DNA from: Ruegeria sp. HKCCD4315
Lineage (GTDB): Bacteria > Pseudomonadota > Alphaproteobacteria > Rhodobacterales > Rhodobacteraceae
Direction: 5' to 3'
Length of the DNA: 64,000 nucleotides
Assembly: GCF_013112245.1 (NCBI RefSeq)
Contig: NZ_WVRN01000001.1
Span: 686,501-750,500 of the forward strand
This document shows, in pieces, positions 26,318 through 35,216 of the stretch. The notes beneath the pieces are model-generated. The model saw only the letters and a program-made list of their open reading frames with translations. It was not told the origin of the DNA and made no database searches. The position numbers and the translations under genes were made by a program. Position 1 is the first letter of the stretch, and the number at the start of each line of letters is the position of its first letter.

Positions 26318-26862
26318 CGCTTGCCCCGGTCATAGCCGTTGTCGGACCTTCGGGGGTCGGCAAAGACAGCGTCATGGGGGCGTTGGTGGCCCATGCGCCC
26401 GGTATCCAGCGCTTGCGCCGAGTGATTACCCGTCCCGAAGGGGAAGAGGGTGAGGATTTCGACCGGGTTTCCGTCGCGACGTTTCAACAGATGGAGCAGG
26501 CCGGGGCTTTTGCGCTGAGCTGGCCTGCACATGGGCTGTTTTACGGTGTGCCGAACAAGATCACACAGCAGCGGCAGATAGCTGACGCTGTTCTGGTCAA
26601 CCTGTCTCGTGCCGTGTTGGTGCAGGCGCAGGAGGTGTTTGGGGACCTGATCGTGATTTCCCTGACGGCCGAAGCTGATGTTTTGGCGCAGCGCCTATCC
26701 GCAAGAGGGCGGGAAAGCGCAGCAGAACAGGCGCGGCGGCTGGGTCGTGCCAAAGCGCCTTTGCCTGATGGTTTGAAACGGGTCATCGAAGTCGACAACT
26801 CCGGTGCGCTGGAAGACACCGTCGCCGAGATCCTTGCGCGACTTCAACCGGAAAGCGCGTAG
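26314..26862 (+). CDS. phnN: Ribose 1,5-bisphosphate phosphokinase
   Basis: 182 residues, guanylate-kinase-like. The P-loop is GPSGVGKDS at 11-19, followed by RVITRPEGEEGEDF and HGLFYGVP, both family-typical. It phosphorylates ribose 1,5-bisphosphate to PRPP, returning the ribose moiety of the C-P lyase pathway to nucleotide synthesis. It is last in the phnG-N operon. Its end overlaps the convergent 2H-phosphoesterase gene by 19 bases. Confidence 0.93.
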   Translation: MTLAPVIAVVGPSGVGKDSVMGALVAHAPGIQRLRRVITRPEGEEGEDFDRVSVATFQQMEQAGAFALSWPAHGLFYGVPNKITQQRQIADAVLVNLSRAVLVQAQEVFGDLIVISLTAEADVLAQRLSARGRESAAEQARRLGRAKAPLPDGLKRVIEVDNSGALEDTVAEILARLQPESA

Positions 26863-27527
26863 CGATGGATCAGGTGAAACCGACCATCCTCAGCCTCGCC
26901 CATCAGCGCCAGATCGGTGATCTGGAAGGGCTGCGGCAGCAACGGGGCCAGATGGGCTTGCAGCGCCTCTTGGGTGGCCCGAAGGGTCGGTTTGTCCAGC
27001 TTGCCGCTGAGCGTGATGTGAAAGCGAAAACCGTCCAGCACATAAGGATAGCCCCATTGAACCAGATTGGCCTCCTGTTCCGGTGTCAGGCCAGCGGCGC
27101 GGCGGCGGGCCAGTTCAGCCTCGGATGCGGCTTCGCGAAAATTGTCCAATTGCTGAACACAAGCGGCGGCCAGGGTGTTCAATGCTTGCGTCTCACCCAT
27201 GGGGCGCAGGGCCAGAAAGCGGCCAAGCCGCGCGATCTCGAGGCCATCCAGCGTGACAGGAGGTTGGTTGGAGGCGAACGAGCCGCAAGCTGCGTGCAAG
27301 GCGTCGAAGGTCTGGACTGCGCGCAGTCGGAAGGGGGGTTTCATCGTCGCGTGCAGCCCGTATTTACGTGGCACTTCCGTGACTGCGGCAACGTCGATGT
27401 CTCCGACTACCGGATGCGCGACCAAAGATCCGGTTTCCATGTCCCAACCCAGCCAGCTGGTTGCAAATTTCGTCCACTCCGCCTTAGCGGGTGGCGCAAA
27501 ATAGATCGCGTATCGCGTGAATGTCAC
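26844..27527 (-). CDS. DUF1045 phosphonate-associated 2H phosphoesterase
   Basis: 227 residues. Two H-x-T motifs, His59-Ala-Thr61 (LHATMKPPF) and His170-Ile-Thr172 (FHITLSG), are spaced as in the 2H phosphoesterase fold used by cyclic phosphodiesterases. The family is almost always found in phn clusters. With no phnP in the window, it could open 5-phosphoribosyl 1,2-cyclic phosphate for PhnN; this is inference. It is divergent from phnM across about 50 bases and convergent with phnN. Confidence 0.88.
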   Translation of the reverse strand: MTFTRYAIYFAPPAKAEWTKFATSWLGWDMETGSLVAHPVVGDIDVAAVTEVPRKYGLHATMKPPFRLRAVQTFDALHAACGSFASNQPPVTLDGLEIARLGRFLALRPMGETQALNTLAAACVQQLDNFREAASEAELARRRAAGLTPEQEANLVQWGYPYVLDGFRFHITLSGKLDKPTLRATQEALQAHLAPLLPQPFQITDLALMGEAEDGRFHLIHRYALSG

Positions 27528-27579
27528 ATTGGCCTCCTATTGCGTGGCCTTCCACTACCTCAAACTGCGTGAAGTTCAG

Positions 27580-28722
27580 ATGACAGAAGACTTGATCCTT
27601 GCCAATGCCACGCTTGTGTTGCCGAATGAAACCGTAACCGGCAGCGTCCGGATTGTGGGCGAGACCATCGCCGAGATTGATACCGGAAACGCGGTTCCGT
27701 CTGGTGCAATCGATTGCGAAGGCGATTATGTCAGCCCTGGTCTGGTTGAATTGCACACAGACAACCTTGAACGCCACATTCAACCCAGGCCACGGGTAGA
27801 CTGGCCTCATGCAGCTGCGATCCTTGCACATGACGCGGAATTGGCCAGCACCGGGATCACGACCGTGTTTGATGCCATGCGGGTCGGATCGATCCCGTCA
27901 GGAGCAGCGCGTTATGGAAAATACGCGCGTGGCCTGTCGCAGGAATTGTGGGATCTGCGCGAACAGGATGCGTTGAAGATCAGCCATTTCCTGCATTTGC
28001 GGGCCGAGGTGTGTTCTGAAACTTTGGTCGAAGAGCTGGATGAGTTCGGGCCAGAGGATCGGGTTGGTCTTGTGTCCATCATGGATCACACACCCGGACA
28101 GCGGCAGTTCCGCGACATGACCAAACTTGAGGCATATATGAAGGGCAAACATGCGATGGACGATGACACATTCCTGCAGCATGTGGCCCAGTTAAAGGGT
28201 CTTCGCGACCGTAATGGCGATGTGCATGAGGTTGAGACCGTCAAAGCCGCGCGTCGTTTTGGGGCGGTTTTGGCCAGTCATGACGATACGACGGAAGATC
28301 AGGTGAAAGTCTCGGCAGGTCACGGTATCCGACTGGCTGAGTTTCCGACCACGGTCGAGGCAGCGCGTGCCTGTCACGATCACGATATCAAGGTCATGAT
28401 GGGGGCACCCAACATCATTCGCGGTGGCTCGCATTCGGGCAACGTCGCGGCGCGCGATTTGGCCGAACTTGGGCATCTGGACATCATGTCATCGGATTAT
28501 GTGCCGTCGGCCCTGCTGTTGTCGGCGGCCATGCTGGGCGAGATGTGGGATGATATAGCGCGCGGTATGAAAACGGTCACTTTGGCCCCTGCGCTGGCCG
28601 CGGGACTGGAAGATCGGGGTGAGTTACGCGCCGGCGCCCGAGCCGATGTCATCCGTTTCCGGATGCGGGCCGGGGTTCCTGCGCTTAATTCGGTCTGGGC
28701 GCGTGGTCGGCGTGTCGCCTGA
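27580..28722 (+). CDS. phnM: Alpha-D-ribose 1-methylphosphonate 5-triphosphate diphosphatase
   Basis: 380 residues from ATG 27580. The metal-binding HTDNLERH motif (residues 59-66) and the later SIMDHTPGQRQF, ASHDDTTEDQV and MGAPNIIRGGSHSGNV blocks are those of PhnM, a binuclear-metal amidohydrolase-fold enzyme. It removes pyrophosphate from the triphosphate intermediate, giving the PhnJ substrate. It has its own promoter space, being separated from the lyase operon by the reverse-oriented 2H gene. Its stop abuts the convergent methyltransferase stop in a CGCCTGATCAGGCG palindrome. Confidence 0.96.
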   Translation: MTEDLILANATLVLPNETVTGSVRIVGETIAEIDTGNAVPSGAIDCEGDYVSPGLVELHTDNLERHIQPRPRVDWPHAAAILAHDAELASTGITTVFDAMRVGSIPSGAARYGKYARGLSQELWDLREQDALKISHFLHLRAEVCSETLVEELDEFGPEDRVGLVSIMDHTPGQRQFRDMTKLEAYMKGKHAMDDDTFLQHVAQLKGLRDRNGDVHEVETVKAARRFGAVLASHDDTTEDQVKVSAGHGIRLAEFPTTVEAARACHDHDIKVMMGAPNIIRGGSHSGNVAARDLAELGHLDIMSSDYVPSALLLSAAMLGEMWDDIARGMKTVTLAPALAAGLEDRGELRAGARADVIRFRMRAGVPALNSVWARGRRVA

Positions 28723-29199
28723 TCAGGCGGTGTAGAACAGGTATCGGTCCGGGGCAATCGTCTCGGGCCCTTTGATCTGGTTAAAGCCGACAAGGGGCTG
28801 ACCGGAAATCAGCAAACCGCCGGGCTGCATGACTTGCGCGACCAATGGACTGAGCCGCGCGGCTTCAGCCACATCTTCCTGTTTGATCCCGCGTCCGAAA
28901 TCGTAATGTGCCAACGCGATCTTTTGCCCGTCTGCCGCCAGTTTCTTGAGCATCGGCTCGGCCTCACCTTGCAGGAAATCTTCGGCCGGAGGGGTGCTGT
29001 CCGGGTGGCATTGCAGGACCCGGTCCATCACCCAGATTCGGCGTTCCGGTAGGATTTCGCGCAGGTGATCATAGGTGCGGCCATTGCCCAAACCCATGTC
29101 CAGCACATCACCTGGCTGTCCGCTGATGCGCTGGGCAGCCCAGTTCAACCCGTCGCGTTGAGCCGTCAGTCGGCGCAGCATGGAATCCAGTCGGCTCAT
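28723..29199 (-). CDS. Small class I SAM-dependent methyltransferase (paralog 1)
   Basis: 158 residues. The SAM-binding glycine loop is VLDMGLGNGRTYDHL, followed by WVMDRVLQCHPDSTPP and the motif-IV-like LAHYDFG, then QPGGLLISGQPL. It is short, with only a Rossmann core, so a cap domain is missing. It is the last gene of the glycosyltransferase operon (10 bases after the deacetylase gene). A homologous gene lies at 45529-46026 with the same GLGNGRTY...HPDSTPP signature. The substrate is unknown; O-methylation of a glycan or lipid-linked sugar would fit the operon. Confidence 0.82.
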   Translation of the reverse strand: MSRLDSMLRRLTAQRDGLNWAAQRISGQPGDVLDMGLGNGRTYDHLREILPERRIWVMDRVLQCHPDSTPPAEDFLQGEAEPMLKKLAADGQKIALAHYDFGRGIKQEDVAEAARLSPLVAQVMQPGGLLISGQPLVGFNQIKGPETIAPDRYLFYTA

Positions 29200-29209
29200 G
29201 GTGGTGTCC

Positions 29210-29965
29210 TTATTCGTTCTTAGGCGCGACCCAGATCGTGGCCGGGCCTTTCAACAATTTGCGCAGCAGGGCCTCGGTAAAGGTCCAAATGTCCTGATCA
29301 TGGACCAGATGATGGGTCAATATGCCAAATGGTTCAGCGTTGTCTGCGCGTCCTTCGCGCCGGTCGCGCAACAGATCAACTGTCTGCGCGATCAGGATGT
29401 CGGGGTTGATCAGACTGCGTGTGCCGCGCCAGTCAATCGGGTCAAGATGGGTGTTGATTTGTCCCAGCCCCGGTGCGGCAAAAGGTGTTTGGCGCGGCGT
29501 CGCAGTGGACAGGACACGAAAGCCCAGGCGGGGAAGTTGCGCGACCATCTCGGGCGCGATGCGGTTCCACGGGGGAACAAACATGGGACGCAGGTTACCA
29601 CCGAACATCGCATCAAGACGGGCCATTCCTGCCTTTGCATCATCGACCATCTGGTCCAGCGGTCGATTGAGACGGAACTCGGCCTTCTTCTCTCCCACAG
29701 GCGCGTGGTTATAGTGCGCCCAGCCATGCACCACAGGGATCAAACAAGGTCGGTCCGCGACATACTCGGCCAATGCCGGGGTCGCGTGGTGGGGAATGAC
29801 AGCCAGATGAACAGGTAGGCCCAATTCCGCAGACATATCAGCCAATTGGTCCAATTGAGGAGTTGGAGCGACGGCGTCATCGTCACGCCACCAGAGCGGA
29901 AATGACATACCCGATGCACGCCAGTGATCCAGCTCGGCGTCCAGAGGGTGCCAGTCGGGGGTCAT
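29210..29965 (-). CDS. Polysaccharide deacetylase-like protein
   Basis: 251 residues with no signal peptide, so cytosolic. The NodB-like signature is visible: WWRDDDAVAPT near residues 25-35 (catalytic/metal Asp), HGWAHYNHAP near 79-88 (the H-x3-H metal pair) and FVPPWNRI. This is the divergent branch of carbohydrate esterase 4 enzymes seen next to glycosyltransferases. It probably removes an N-acetyl group from a sugar intermediate. It overlaps the upstream glycosyltransferase gene by 4 bases (ATGA). Confidence 0.85.
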   Translation of the reverse strand: MTPDWHPLDAELDHWRASGMSFPLWWRDDDAVAPTPQLDQLADMSAELGLPVHLAVIPHHATPALAEYVADRPCLIPVVHGWAHYNHAPVGEKKAEFRLNRPLDQMVDDAKAGMARLDAMFGGNLRPMFVPPWNRIAPEMVAQLPRLGFRVLSTATPRQTPFAAPGLGQINTHLDPIDWRGTRSLINPDILIAQTVDLLRDRREGRADNAEPFGILTHHLVHDQDIWTFTEALLRKLLKGPATIWVAPKNE

Positions 29966-31104
29966 GCACGCAGCTCCAACAGGCGTTTAGCGATGCGTAC
30001 GCTTTGGGCAGCGCCGTCAAATCCGAAATCCTGCTTTGCGCGGGGACCATCGGCAATGATGCGTTCAACCGCTTGGGCAAGTGCGGCCCCGCTCAGCGAT
30101 TGACTTTCCAGAACTTCAATAGCGGACAGGCCGGACAAGCTCTGCCCGCGCAGACCTTGTTCAACCTCTTTGCCGTCATCGAATGGGACAAAAACCGCAG
30201 GTGTTCCGCTTTGCAGAATATCCATCGCGGTGTTGTAGCCGCACATACTGACCGACGCTGCCGCAAGCGGCAACATCTGGCGAAAATCCGGGCGCACTTG
30301 TTCAAGAATGACCGAGGTTCCTTTGGCCTGTTCCGACAGTTCGGCAATCCGCGCCTTGGCATCCGTACCGCCCACCAACAGACGCCAGCGCCTGTTGGGC
30401 ATCTGGCGGGCGGCCTCGATGGCCGCACGAAAGATCGGTTGCCCAACAGAGCCGCCGCCGGCGCTGACCAGAATTTCACCTTCACCCACCAAATCCGGGT
30501 GAGGTTGGGGCAATTCAGGCGCAACAAAGCCGGTATAGTGCAACCGGCCCGACAGTTGATCTGAAACCGGCCAACTGACGGATAGGGGCGTCACGCTTTC
30601 GGTCGAATGAACCAGTACGCCGTCATAGTACCGGGTCACAATATCGTCTGCGCGCTCGGCCTTGGCGGGTTTTGAGGGCGGGGCCAGAATATCTCGGATC
30701 GACCCCAGAACAACCGGACGTACCGGCAGCTCTGTTGCTGTGCTCAACGCTGCGTCGAACTCGGCGGTCAGCGATCTGCGACCAAAAGGATAAAGCTCGG
30801 TGATCAGCACCTGTGGCTGGAACGTTTTTACAGCCTGTACCAGAGCCGTCACACGCGCCTCATGATAGGCGGCATCAGCCTCTTCGCCGGTTTCGGTCAG
30901 CAAGCGGGTGAAATTGGTGCCGTCCGACCTTAAAGGGGGCAGGCCAAACAACGTCATTCCACTGCTGTCCAGCTGCGGTGCAGGCATTCCGCCCGTCACC
31001 ACCATGACCTCGTGCCCGTCATCCCGAAATGCACGACCAAGGGTCAAAGCGCGGCTGAGATGCCCTGTTCCCAACAGGTGTGTGACGATGATCATCACCT
31101 TCAT
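29962..31104 (-). CDS. Glycosyltransferase, MurG/GT28-like (second of its type)
   Basis: 380 residues. GT-B fold: an N-terminal GTGHLSRALTLGRAF acceptor-side loop, a long middle with EILVSAGGGSVGQ marking the start of the donor domain, and SVSMCGYNTAMDILQSGTPAVFVPF, the nucleotide-sugar loop. The C-terminus ends in a helix. It has no membrane helix and likely acts on the inner face of the membrane. It is related in layout to the first gene of the operon (34002-35216), suggesting duplication. It overlaps both neighbours by 4 bases. Confidence 0.84.
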   Translation of the reverse strand: MKVMIIVTHLLGTGHLSRALTLGRAFRDDGHEVMVVTGGMPAPQLDSSGMTLFGLPPLRSDGTNFTRLLTETGEEADAAYHEARVTALVQAVKTFQPQVLITELYPFGRRSLTAEFDAALSTATELPVRPVVLGSIRDILAPPSKPAKAERADDIVTRYYDGVLVHSTESVTPLSVSWPVSDQLSGRLHYTGFVAPELPQPHPDLVGEGEILVSAGGGSVGQPIFRAAIEAARQMPNRRWRLLVGGTDAKARIAELSEQAKGTSVILEQVRPDFRQMLPLAAASVSMCGYNTAMDILQSGTPAVFVPFDDGKEVEQGLRGQSLSGLSAIEVLESQSLSGAALAQAVERIIADGPRAKQDFGFDGAAQSVRIAKRLLELRA

Positions 31105-31685
31105 GGCAAGGTCTCTCGTTTTGGCAAGCGTATGGGATCGGGGTCAGCGGTCATGGTATTCACATCAACGATATACAGCCGATTGCGTTTGATCTTGAAG
31201 GGGGCAGGGCCAACAAAATTCCAACCCCAGGCTTGGGCCAGTATGACCCGCATGATGCCGATATGGCAGACAGCCACCGCATCGTTTTGCAGCGCGGACA
31301 GCCAAGGGCGCAACCTGTCACGAACATCTGCCGGACTTTCGCCATTTGGCGGTCGGAAATCCCACCCCCAATCTTCGATATGCTTGTAACCGCTTGTTGT
31401 GTCCGCGATCAGATCAACGCCGCGTTGACCCTCCCAATCGCCCCAGTTCATCTCGGTCAGCGCGCCTGACGTTTGCGGGATGCGACCCGAGACGATTTGG
31501 GCGGTCTCATGGGCGCGTTGTAGCGGGCTGGACCAGATGTCAGCCTGTGCCCAGTTGTCCGGCAGGCGATAGCCAGCCAATTCCGTTCGTGCGTCATCGT
31601 CCAGGGGAATGTCGCTTCGGCCCTGTATCTGACCAGCGCGGTTCCAGTGTGTGTGCCCGTGGCGAAGCAGCGCAAGCTTGGTCAT
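31101..31685 (-). CDS. Histidine phosphatase family protein
   Basis: 194 residues from ATG 31685, which makes the ATGA overlap with the preceding glycosyltransferase. The RHGHTHWNR motif (Arg8, His9) is the phosphoglycerate-mutase-like active site. SSPLQRAHETAQIV carries the second Arg, EMNWGDWEGQ the catalytic acid, and VCHIGIMRVIL the second His. It is likely a cytosolic sugar or nucleotide phosphatase. Its place inside a glycosyltransferase operon suggests it dephosphorylates a sugar intermediate or a product. Confidence 0.88.
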   Translation of the reverse strand: MTKLALLRHGHTHWNRAGQIQGRSDIPLDDDARTELAGYRLPDNWAQADIWSSPLQRAHETAQIVSGRIPQTSGALTEMNWGDWEGQRGVDLIADTTSGYKHIEDWGWDFRPPNGESPADVRDRLRPWLSALQNDAVAVCHIGIMRVILAQAWGWNFVGPAPFKIKRNRLYIVDVNTMTADPDPIRLPKRETLP

Positions 31686-32761
31686 GGCACGTCCTTCAGC
31701 AAGGGGCGGAGGGTTGCCCAAAGGCGGGCAGTGGCTTGTGGCATAAGATGACGGTCAGCCACATAGCTGCGCGCAGCCGCGCCGAGGGAGTGTCGCAGCG
31801 ATGCGTCCTCCAGCAGAGTTTGCAGACGGATGGCAAAGCCTTGCGCCCCGGCGTCGATCGAAGGGTAAATTGCGGGGGCCAGCACATCCCGCACGCCCGG
31901 TCGATCTTGTGCAAGCACCGGTACGCCCGCAGCCTGTGCCTCGAGGTAGATCATACCATAGGCTTCGTTCACACCGGGCCAAACCAGCAGAGAGGCGTGT
32001 TCATAGGCCGCTTGCAGCGCATCGCGGTCGAGTTGACCCAGAAAGCTGACCTTTTCTCCAAAGGTCTCCATCAAAGCCTCGACTTCTGATCGAGCGGGTC
32101 CATCGCCAGCGATGTTCAGATGCCACTCACCTGCCAGATGCGAAAGCGCTTCGGCCAGAATCTGGTAAGAGGCCAGCTTGTCCCCGTGGCGCATCATGCC
32201 AACGGTTAGCATGGGGCCTTCTCCACTGGTTGCAGGGGGCAGCTCGGATTGTGGCAGAAATGGTGGCAGCTCGACCAAGGTCTGATCGCCAAAGCGGTCC
32301 CGTTCCAATGTGATCAGGTCGTTGGCGGTGTGGTAAAAGATGACGTCGGCGGCGTCGCAGGCTCGATGTGCATCAGCTGCAAAATCGGCCCAAGGCCCGG
32401 TCAACCGACTGGACGCGCGGGTGCTTTCCAACTGAACATAAGGAATGCCGCGCGCCTTGCAGACTTGCGGCCCCAACAAATCGGGGGCTTTGTAGTAGTT
32501 GTGATATGTCACCCACAGAGCCGTGTCCGAAGGCAAGTCGGAAATTAACCTCTGTGCTTCTTTTTCTGCAGCGCCGCGCAGGGTGCGTTGCAGGTCGGGA
32601 TCGCCGCTCTTGTCATAGATTCTAAGGTCCGACACCAGATCAACCCTGTCGCCTTCAGCGGCCAGCGCCTTGATCAGGTTCCGCGCCATTTCGCGGTCGC
32701 CCGAGGGGGTCGGGCTGTCGGGGGATTTCATTGGTGCATAAAATGCGACCCGCGCCATCAT
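31682..32761 (-). CDS. Glycosyltransferase family 4
   Basis: 359 residues. It starts at ATG 32761, which overlaps the preceding stop by 4 bases as elsewhere in this operon; the next codon is also ATG. GT-B architecture: N-terminal FYAPMKSPDSPTPSGDREMARNLI, a donor domain with LTVGMMRHGDK, VSFLGQLDRDALQAAYEHASLLVWPGVNEAYGMIYLEAQAAGVPVLAQDRPGVRDV. The E-x7-E motif of GT4 retaining enzymes is visible in that block. The donor and acceptor are unknown. Confidence 0.88.
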   Translation of the reverse strand: MMARVAFYAPMKSPDSPTPSGDREMARNLIKALAAEGDRVDLVSDLRIYDKSGDPDLQRTLRGAAEKEAQRLISDLPSDTALWVTYHNYYKAPDLLGPQVCKARGIPYVQLESTRASSRLTGPWADFAADAHRACDAADVIFYHTANDLITLERDRFGDQTLVELPPFLPQSELPPATSGEGPMLTVGMMRHGDKLASYQILAEALSHLAGEWHLNIAGDGPARSEVEALMETFGEKVSFLGQLDRDALQAAYEHASLLVWPGVNEAYGMIYLEAQAAGVPVLAQDRPGVRDVLAPAIYPSIDAGAQGFAIRLQTLLEDASLRHSLGAAARSYVADRHLMPQATARLWATLRPLLKDVP

Positions 32762-34005
32762 GCGTCTTCCAGGCACATGGCGTTCAGGCGTCTGGAGAGT
32801 TGAGCGATCCCTGGGTCCATCCGAAACTCGGCGATCAGCCGATTATAGGCGGCGCGCGCCATCTGAGATGCCTGTTGCGGATCCTTGGCCAATGCGTCGA
32901 TGGCAGCTGCCAATGCGGCGGGATCGTCCTCGGACAAGATGCCATGTGTTCCGGTTTCGATGAACTCCGGGATTGCCGACACCGGGGTCGACAGGATGGG
33001 CAACAGCTGAGAGGCAGCTTCCATCAACACATTCGGCAGCCCATCACGGTCGCCATCTGCCGCAATACGGCTGGGCAAAACAAAGAGATCGGCCTTTCGC
33101 ATGGCATCGATCACCTCGGGCTGATCACAGGCACCTCTCCACGCGATGCGATCCCCAATGCCAGCGGCGTTCGCCTTTGCCCGCAACGTATCGCCTAAAG
33201 CGCCGCCGCCAATATGGGTCCAATGCCAGTCCAGATTATCGGGCAACAAGGCAAAAGCCGCGATCAGCCGGTCGAATCCCTTTTTCTCAACCAGTCGCCC
33301 AACTGAGATCATATGAAATGGGCTTTCAACTGCGCGCAATGTTCGGGTCGGCGGGTTCGGAAACCGCGACAAGTCGAGCCCGTGATAGATCAGGTCCATG
33401 CGATCGGGATCATCCGCCAGACCCCGCAAATGCTCAGCCCCAATTGCTGTACAGGTGGCACCAAACGTTGCGCCATGTGTTGCGGCCTGCAGCTTTTCGC
33501 GCTTTTCCCATTCGGGCGACGTCCAGATGTCCTTGGCGTGGGCCGAAAAGCTCCATGGCAAGCCGCGCATGATGGCCGCATAGCGGGCAACAGACGACGG
33601 TGTGTGCATGAAATGCGCGTAAAGCCCCAGAACTTCGGGGGGTAGTTCTGCAGCCAGAACACAAGCTTGGCCAAAGCGCCGAATGCGATTTGGTGTTGGA
33701 TCGCGACGCAAGTCCTGCCGCCAGATCCGGTAAGCTTCGGCATAGCCGGGCAGGGTTTGCGCAATCGCACGCGCGGCCCAGACTCGCTGCGGCTCCTGAT
33801 ACAGGTATTCGGGCAAATAATGCACCTGCCCGGTGAAACGGTCGTGCAAGGGATGACGCTTGGTGTCGGTCGGGTGACGCAGCGACCAGATGTCGAACCG
33901 ATGGCCCGCGTCCTGCAAGGCGACAAGCTCCTGCGCAATAAACGTTTCAGACAGTCGCGGCCAGCCTTTGACCACAACCGCCAGCGTAGGTATTTCTGAG
34001 GTCAT
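32758..34005 (-). CDS. Glycosyltransferase family 4
   Basis: 415 residues. The N-terminus KGWPRLSETFIAQELVAL is the standard opening of exopolysaccharide-type GT4 enzymes. HAKDIW follows in the middle, and the donor domain has ISVGRLVEKKGFDRLIAAFALL and ADLFVLPSR...DGLPNVLMEAASQLLPILSTPVSAIPE with the E-x7-E type motif. It probably adds a hexose to a growing glycan at the cytosolic membrane face. It overlaps the genes on both sides by 4 bases, so the products are made in step. Confidence 0.9.
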   Translation of the reverse strand: MTSEIPTLAVVVKGWPRLSETFIAQELVALQDAGHRFDIWSLRHPTDTKRHPLHDRFTGQVHYLPEYLYQEPQRVWAARAIAQTLPGYAEAYRIWRQDLRRDPTPNRIRRFGQACVLAAELPPEVLGLYAHFMHTPSSVARYAAIMRGLPWSFSAHAKDIWTSPEWEKREKLQAATHGATFGATCTAIGAEHLRGLADDPDRMDLIYHGLDLSRFPNPPTRTLRAVESPFHMISVGRLVEKKGFDRLIAAFALLPDNLDWHWTHIGGGALGDTLRAKANAAGIGDRIAWRGACDQPEVIDAMRKADLFVLPSRIAADGDRDGLPNVLMEAASQLLPILSTPVSAIPEFIETGTHGILSEDDPAALAAAIDALAKDPQQASQMARAAYNRLIAEFRMDPGIAQLSRRLNAMCLEDA

Positions 34006-35216
34006 CCGGTGGCTCGTTCCTGTTCCCAGGTCAGCAGGTCGTCGATGCGGTCGGTGACGTAGTCCAGCCCGTCGAGCAAACCGGTCTGGATGGCCTGCGA
34101 TGGTAGGGTTTGATTGGGCAGGTTACGGATCGCTGCGATCATCGCCTCGGGGGTCAGGCCGTCACGGTGTTCATCCAGCATTTTGACCAAGCCCAGCTCT
34201 TCCGCGCGTGAGGCGCGAATCCACTGTTCCAGCCGGGGCGTGGTGCGCGGAACGATGACGGCGCGCTTGTCGAAGGACAGAACCTCGCAAAAAGTGTTGT
34301 AGCCGCCCATGCACACAACGCCCTCGGCCCCCGCAAACAGCGTTTCGATCTGAGATTCAAAGCCAACTGCTGTCACGCGCCCGTTCAAAGCGGCAACACG
34401 TGTTTCGAATTCCTCGCGCAGTTCGCCCGACAGGAAGGGGCCATAGACCAGCATTGCACGTGGAGACAGGTCTGGGTCTTTCTCGTAAGCAGAAAGAACC
34501 AGGTTCACCATCGCTTTGCCATCTCCGCCCCCGCCAGGGGTGATCAGGATATAGGGTTGCTCAGGCGGCTCACCCACCGGGCCCAGATCCCGCCGCAGAT
34601 AACCTGTCCAATGAATGCGGGATTGCGCGGCGGGGCTCAGCGGCAAGCCTTGAGTTGGGTCATAGATCGACTTCAAGCCATAGACCCAGATTTCGTGATA
34701 AAACCGCTCGGTCGCCTCAACAGCTTCTTTGCGTGCCCATTCGGCGGCCAGAACTTCGGGTTCATCCAGAACATCCCGTAACCCCAGCACCAGTTTTGTG
34801 CCACAGTTCCGCTCCAGATAATTCAGCGTTGGCAGCAGTTCACCGCGAAACCCGGTTGGTTCTTTGTCGACGATCAGTACGTCGGGGTCGAATTGCTGAA
34901 CGGCCGTCTGGATCAGGCCCGAGCGAAGCTCGGTCACTTCATCGATGCCCATTCCGATCGTACGTGCCGCGTAAGAGCCATCGGCGCGCTTGGTCACACC
35001 GGGCAATCTCACGTGATCGACGCGGCGGGGAAAGGTAAACCTTCCTGCCACCGGAGAACCGGTCAGGATAAGCGCAGACGCGCTGGGGTCGGCCTGCGTG
35101 ATTGCAGCGGCCAAAGCCCGCGACCGGCGTAAGTGGCCAAGGCCAAACGTGTCGTGGCTGTAAAACAGGATACGCGGCGCGCGGTCCGGTTTTGAGGTGG
35201 TGGTGCCAAGGCTCAT
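34002..35216 (-). CDS. Glycosyltransferase, MurG/GT28-like (operon leader)
   Basis: 404 residues from ATG 35216 (MSLGTTTSKPDRAPRILFYSHDTFGLGHLRRS); an upstream in-frame codon would add 16 basic residues. The FGLGHLRRSRALA loop, the ILITPGGGGDGKAM donor-domain entry and GVVCMGGYNTFCEVLSFDKRAVIVPRT form a GT-B enzyme of the MurG-like group. It is the first gene of the seven-gene minus-strand operon. The promoter must lie in the 379-base gap upstream. Confidence 0.85.
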   Translation of the reverse strand: MSLGTTTSKPDRAPRILFYSHDTFGLGHLRRSRALAAAITQADPSASALILTGSPVAGRFTFPRRVDHVRLPGVTKRADGSYAARTIGMGIDEVTELRSGLIQTAVQQFDPDVLIVDKEPTGFRGELLPTLNYLERNCGTKLVLGLRDVLDEPEVLAAEWARKEAVEATERFYHEIWVYGLKSIYDPTQGLPLSPAAQSRIHWTGYLRRDLGPVGEPPEQPYILITPGGGGDGKAMVNLVLSAYEKDPDLSPRAMLVYGPFLSGELREEFETRVAALNGRVTAVGFESQIETLFAGAEGVVCMGGYNTFCEVLSFDKRAVIVPRTTPRLEQWIRASRAEELGLVKMLDEHRDGLTPEAMIAAIRNLPNQTLPSQAIQTGLLDGLDYVTDRIDDLLTWEQERATG

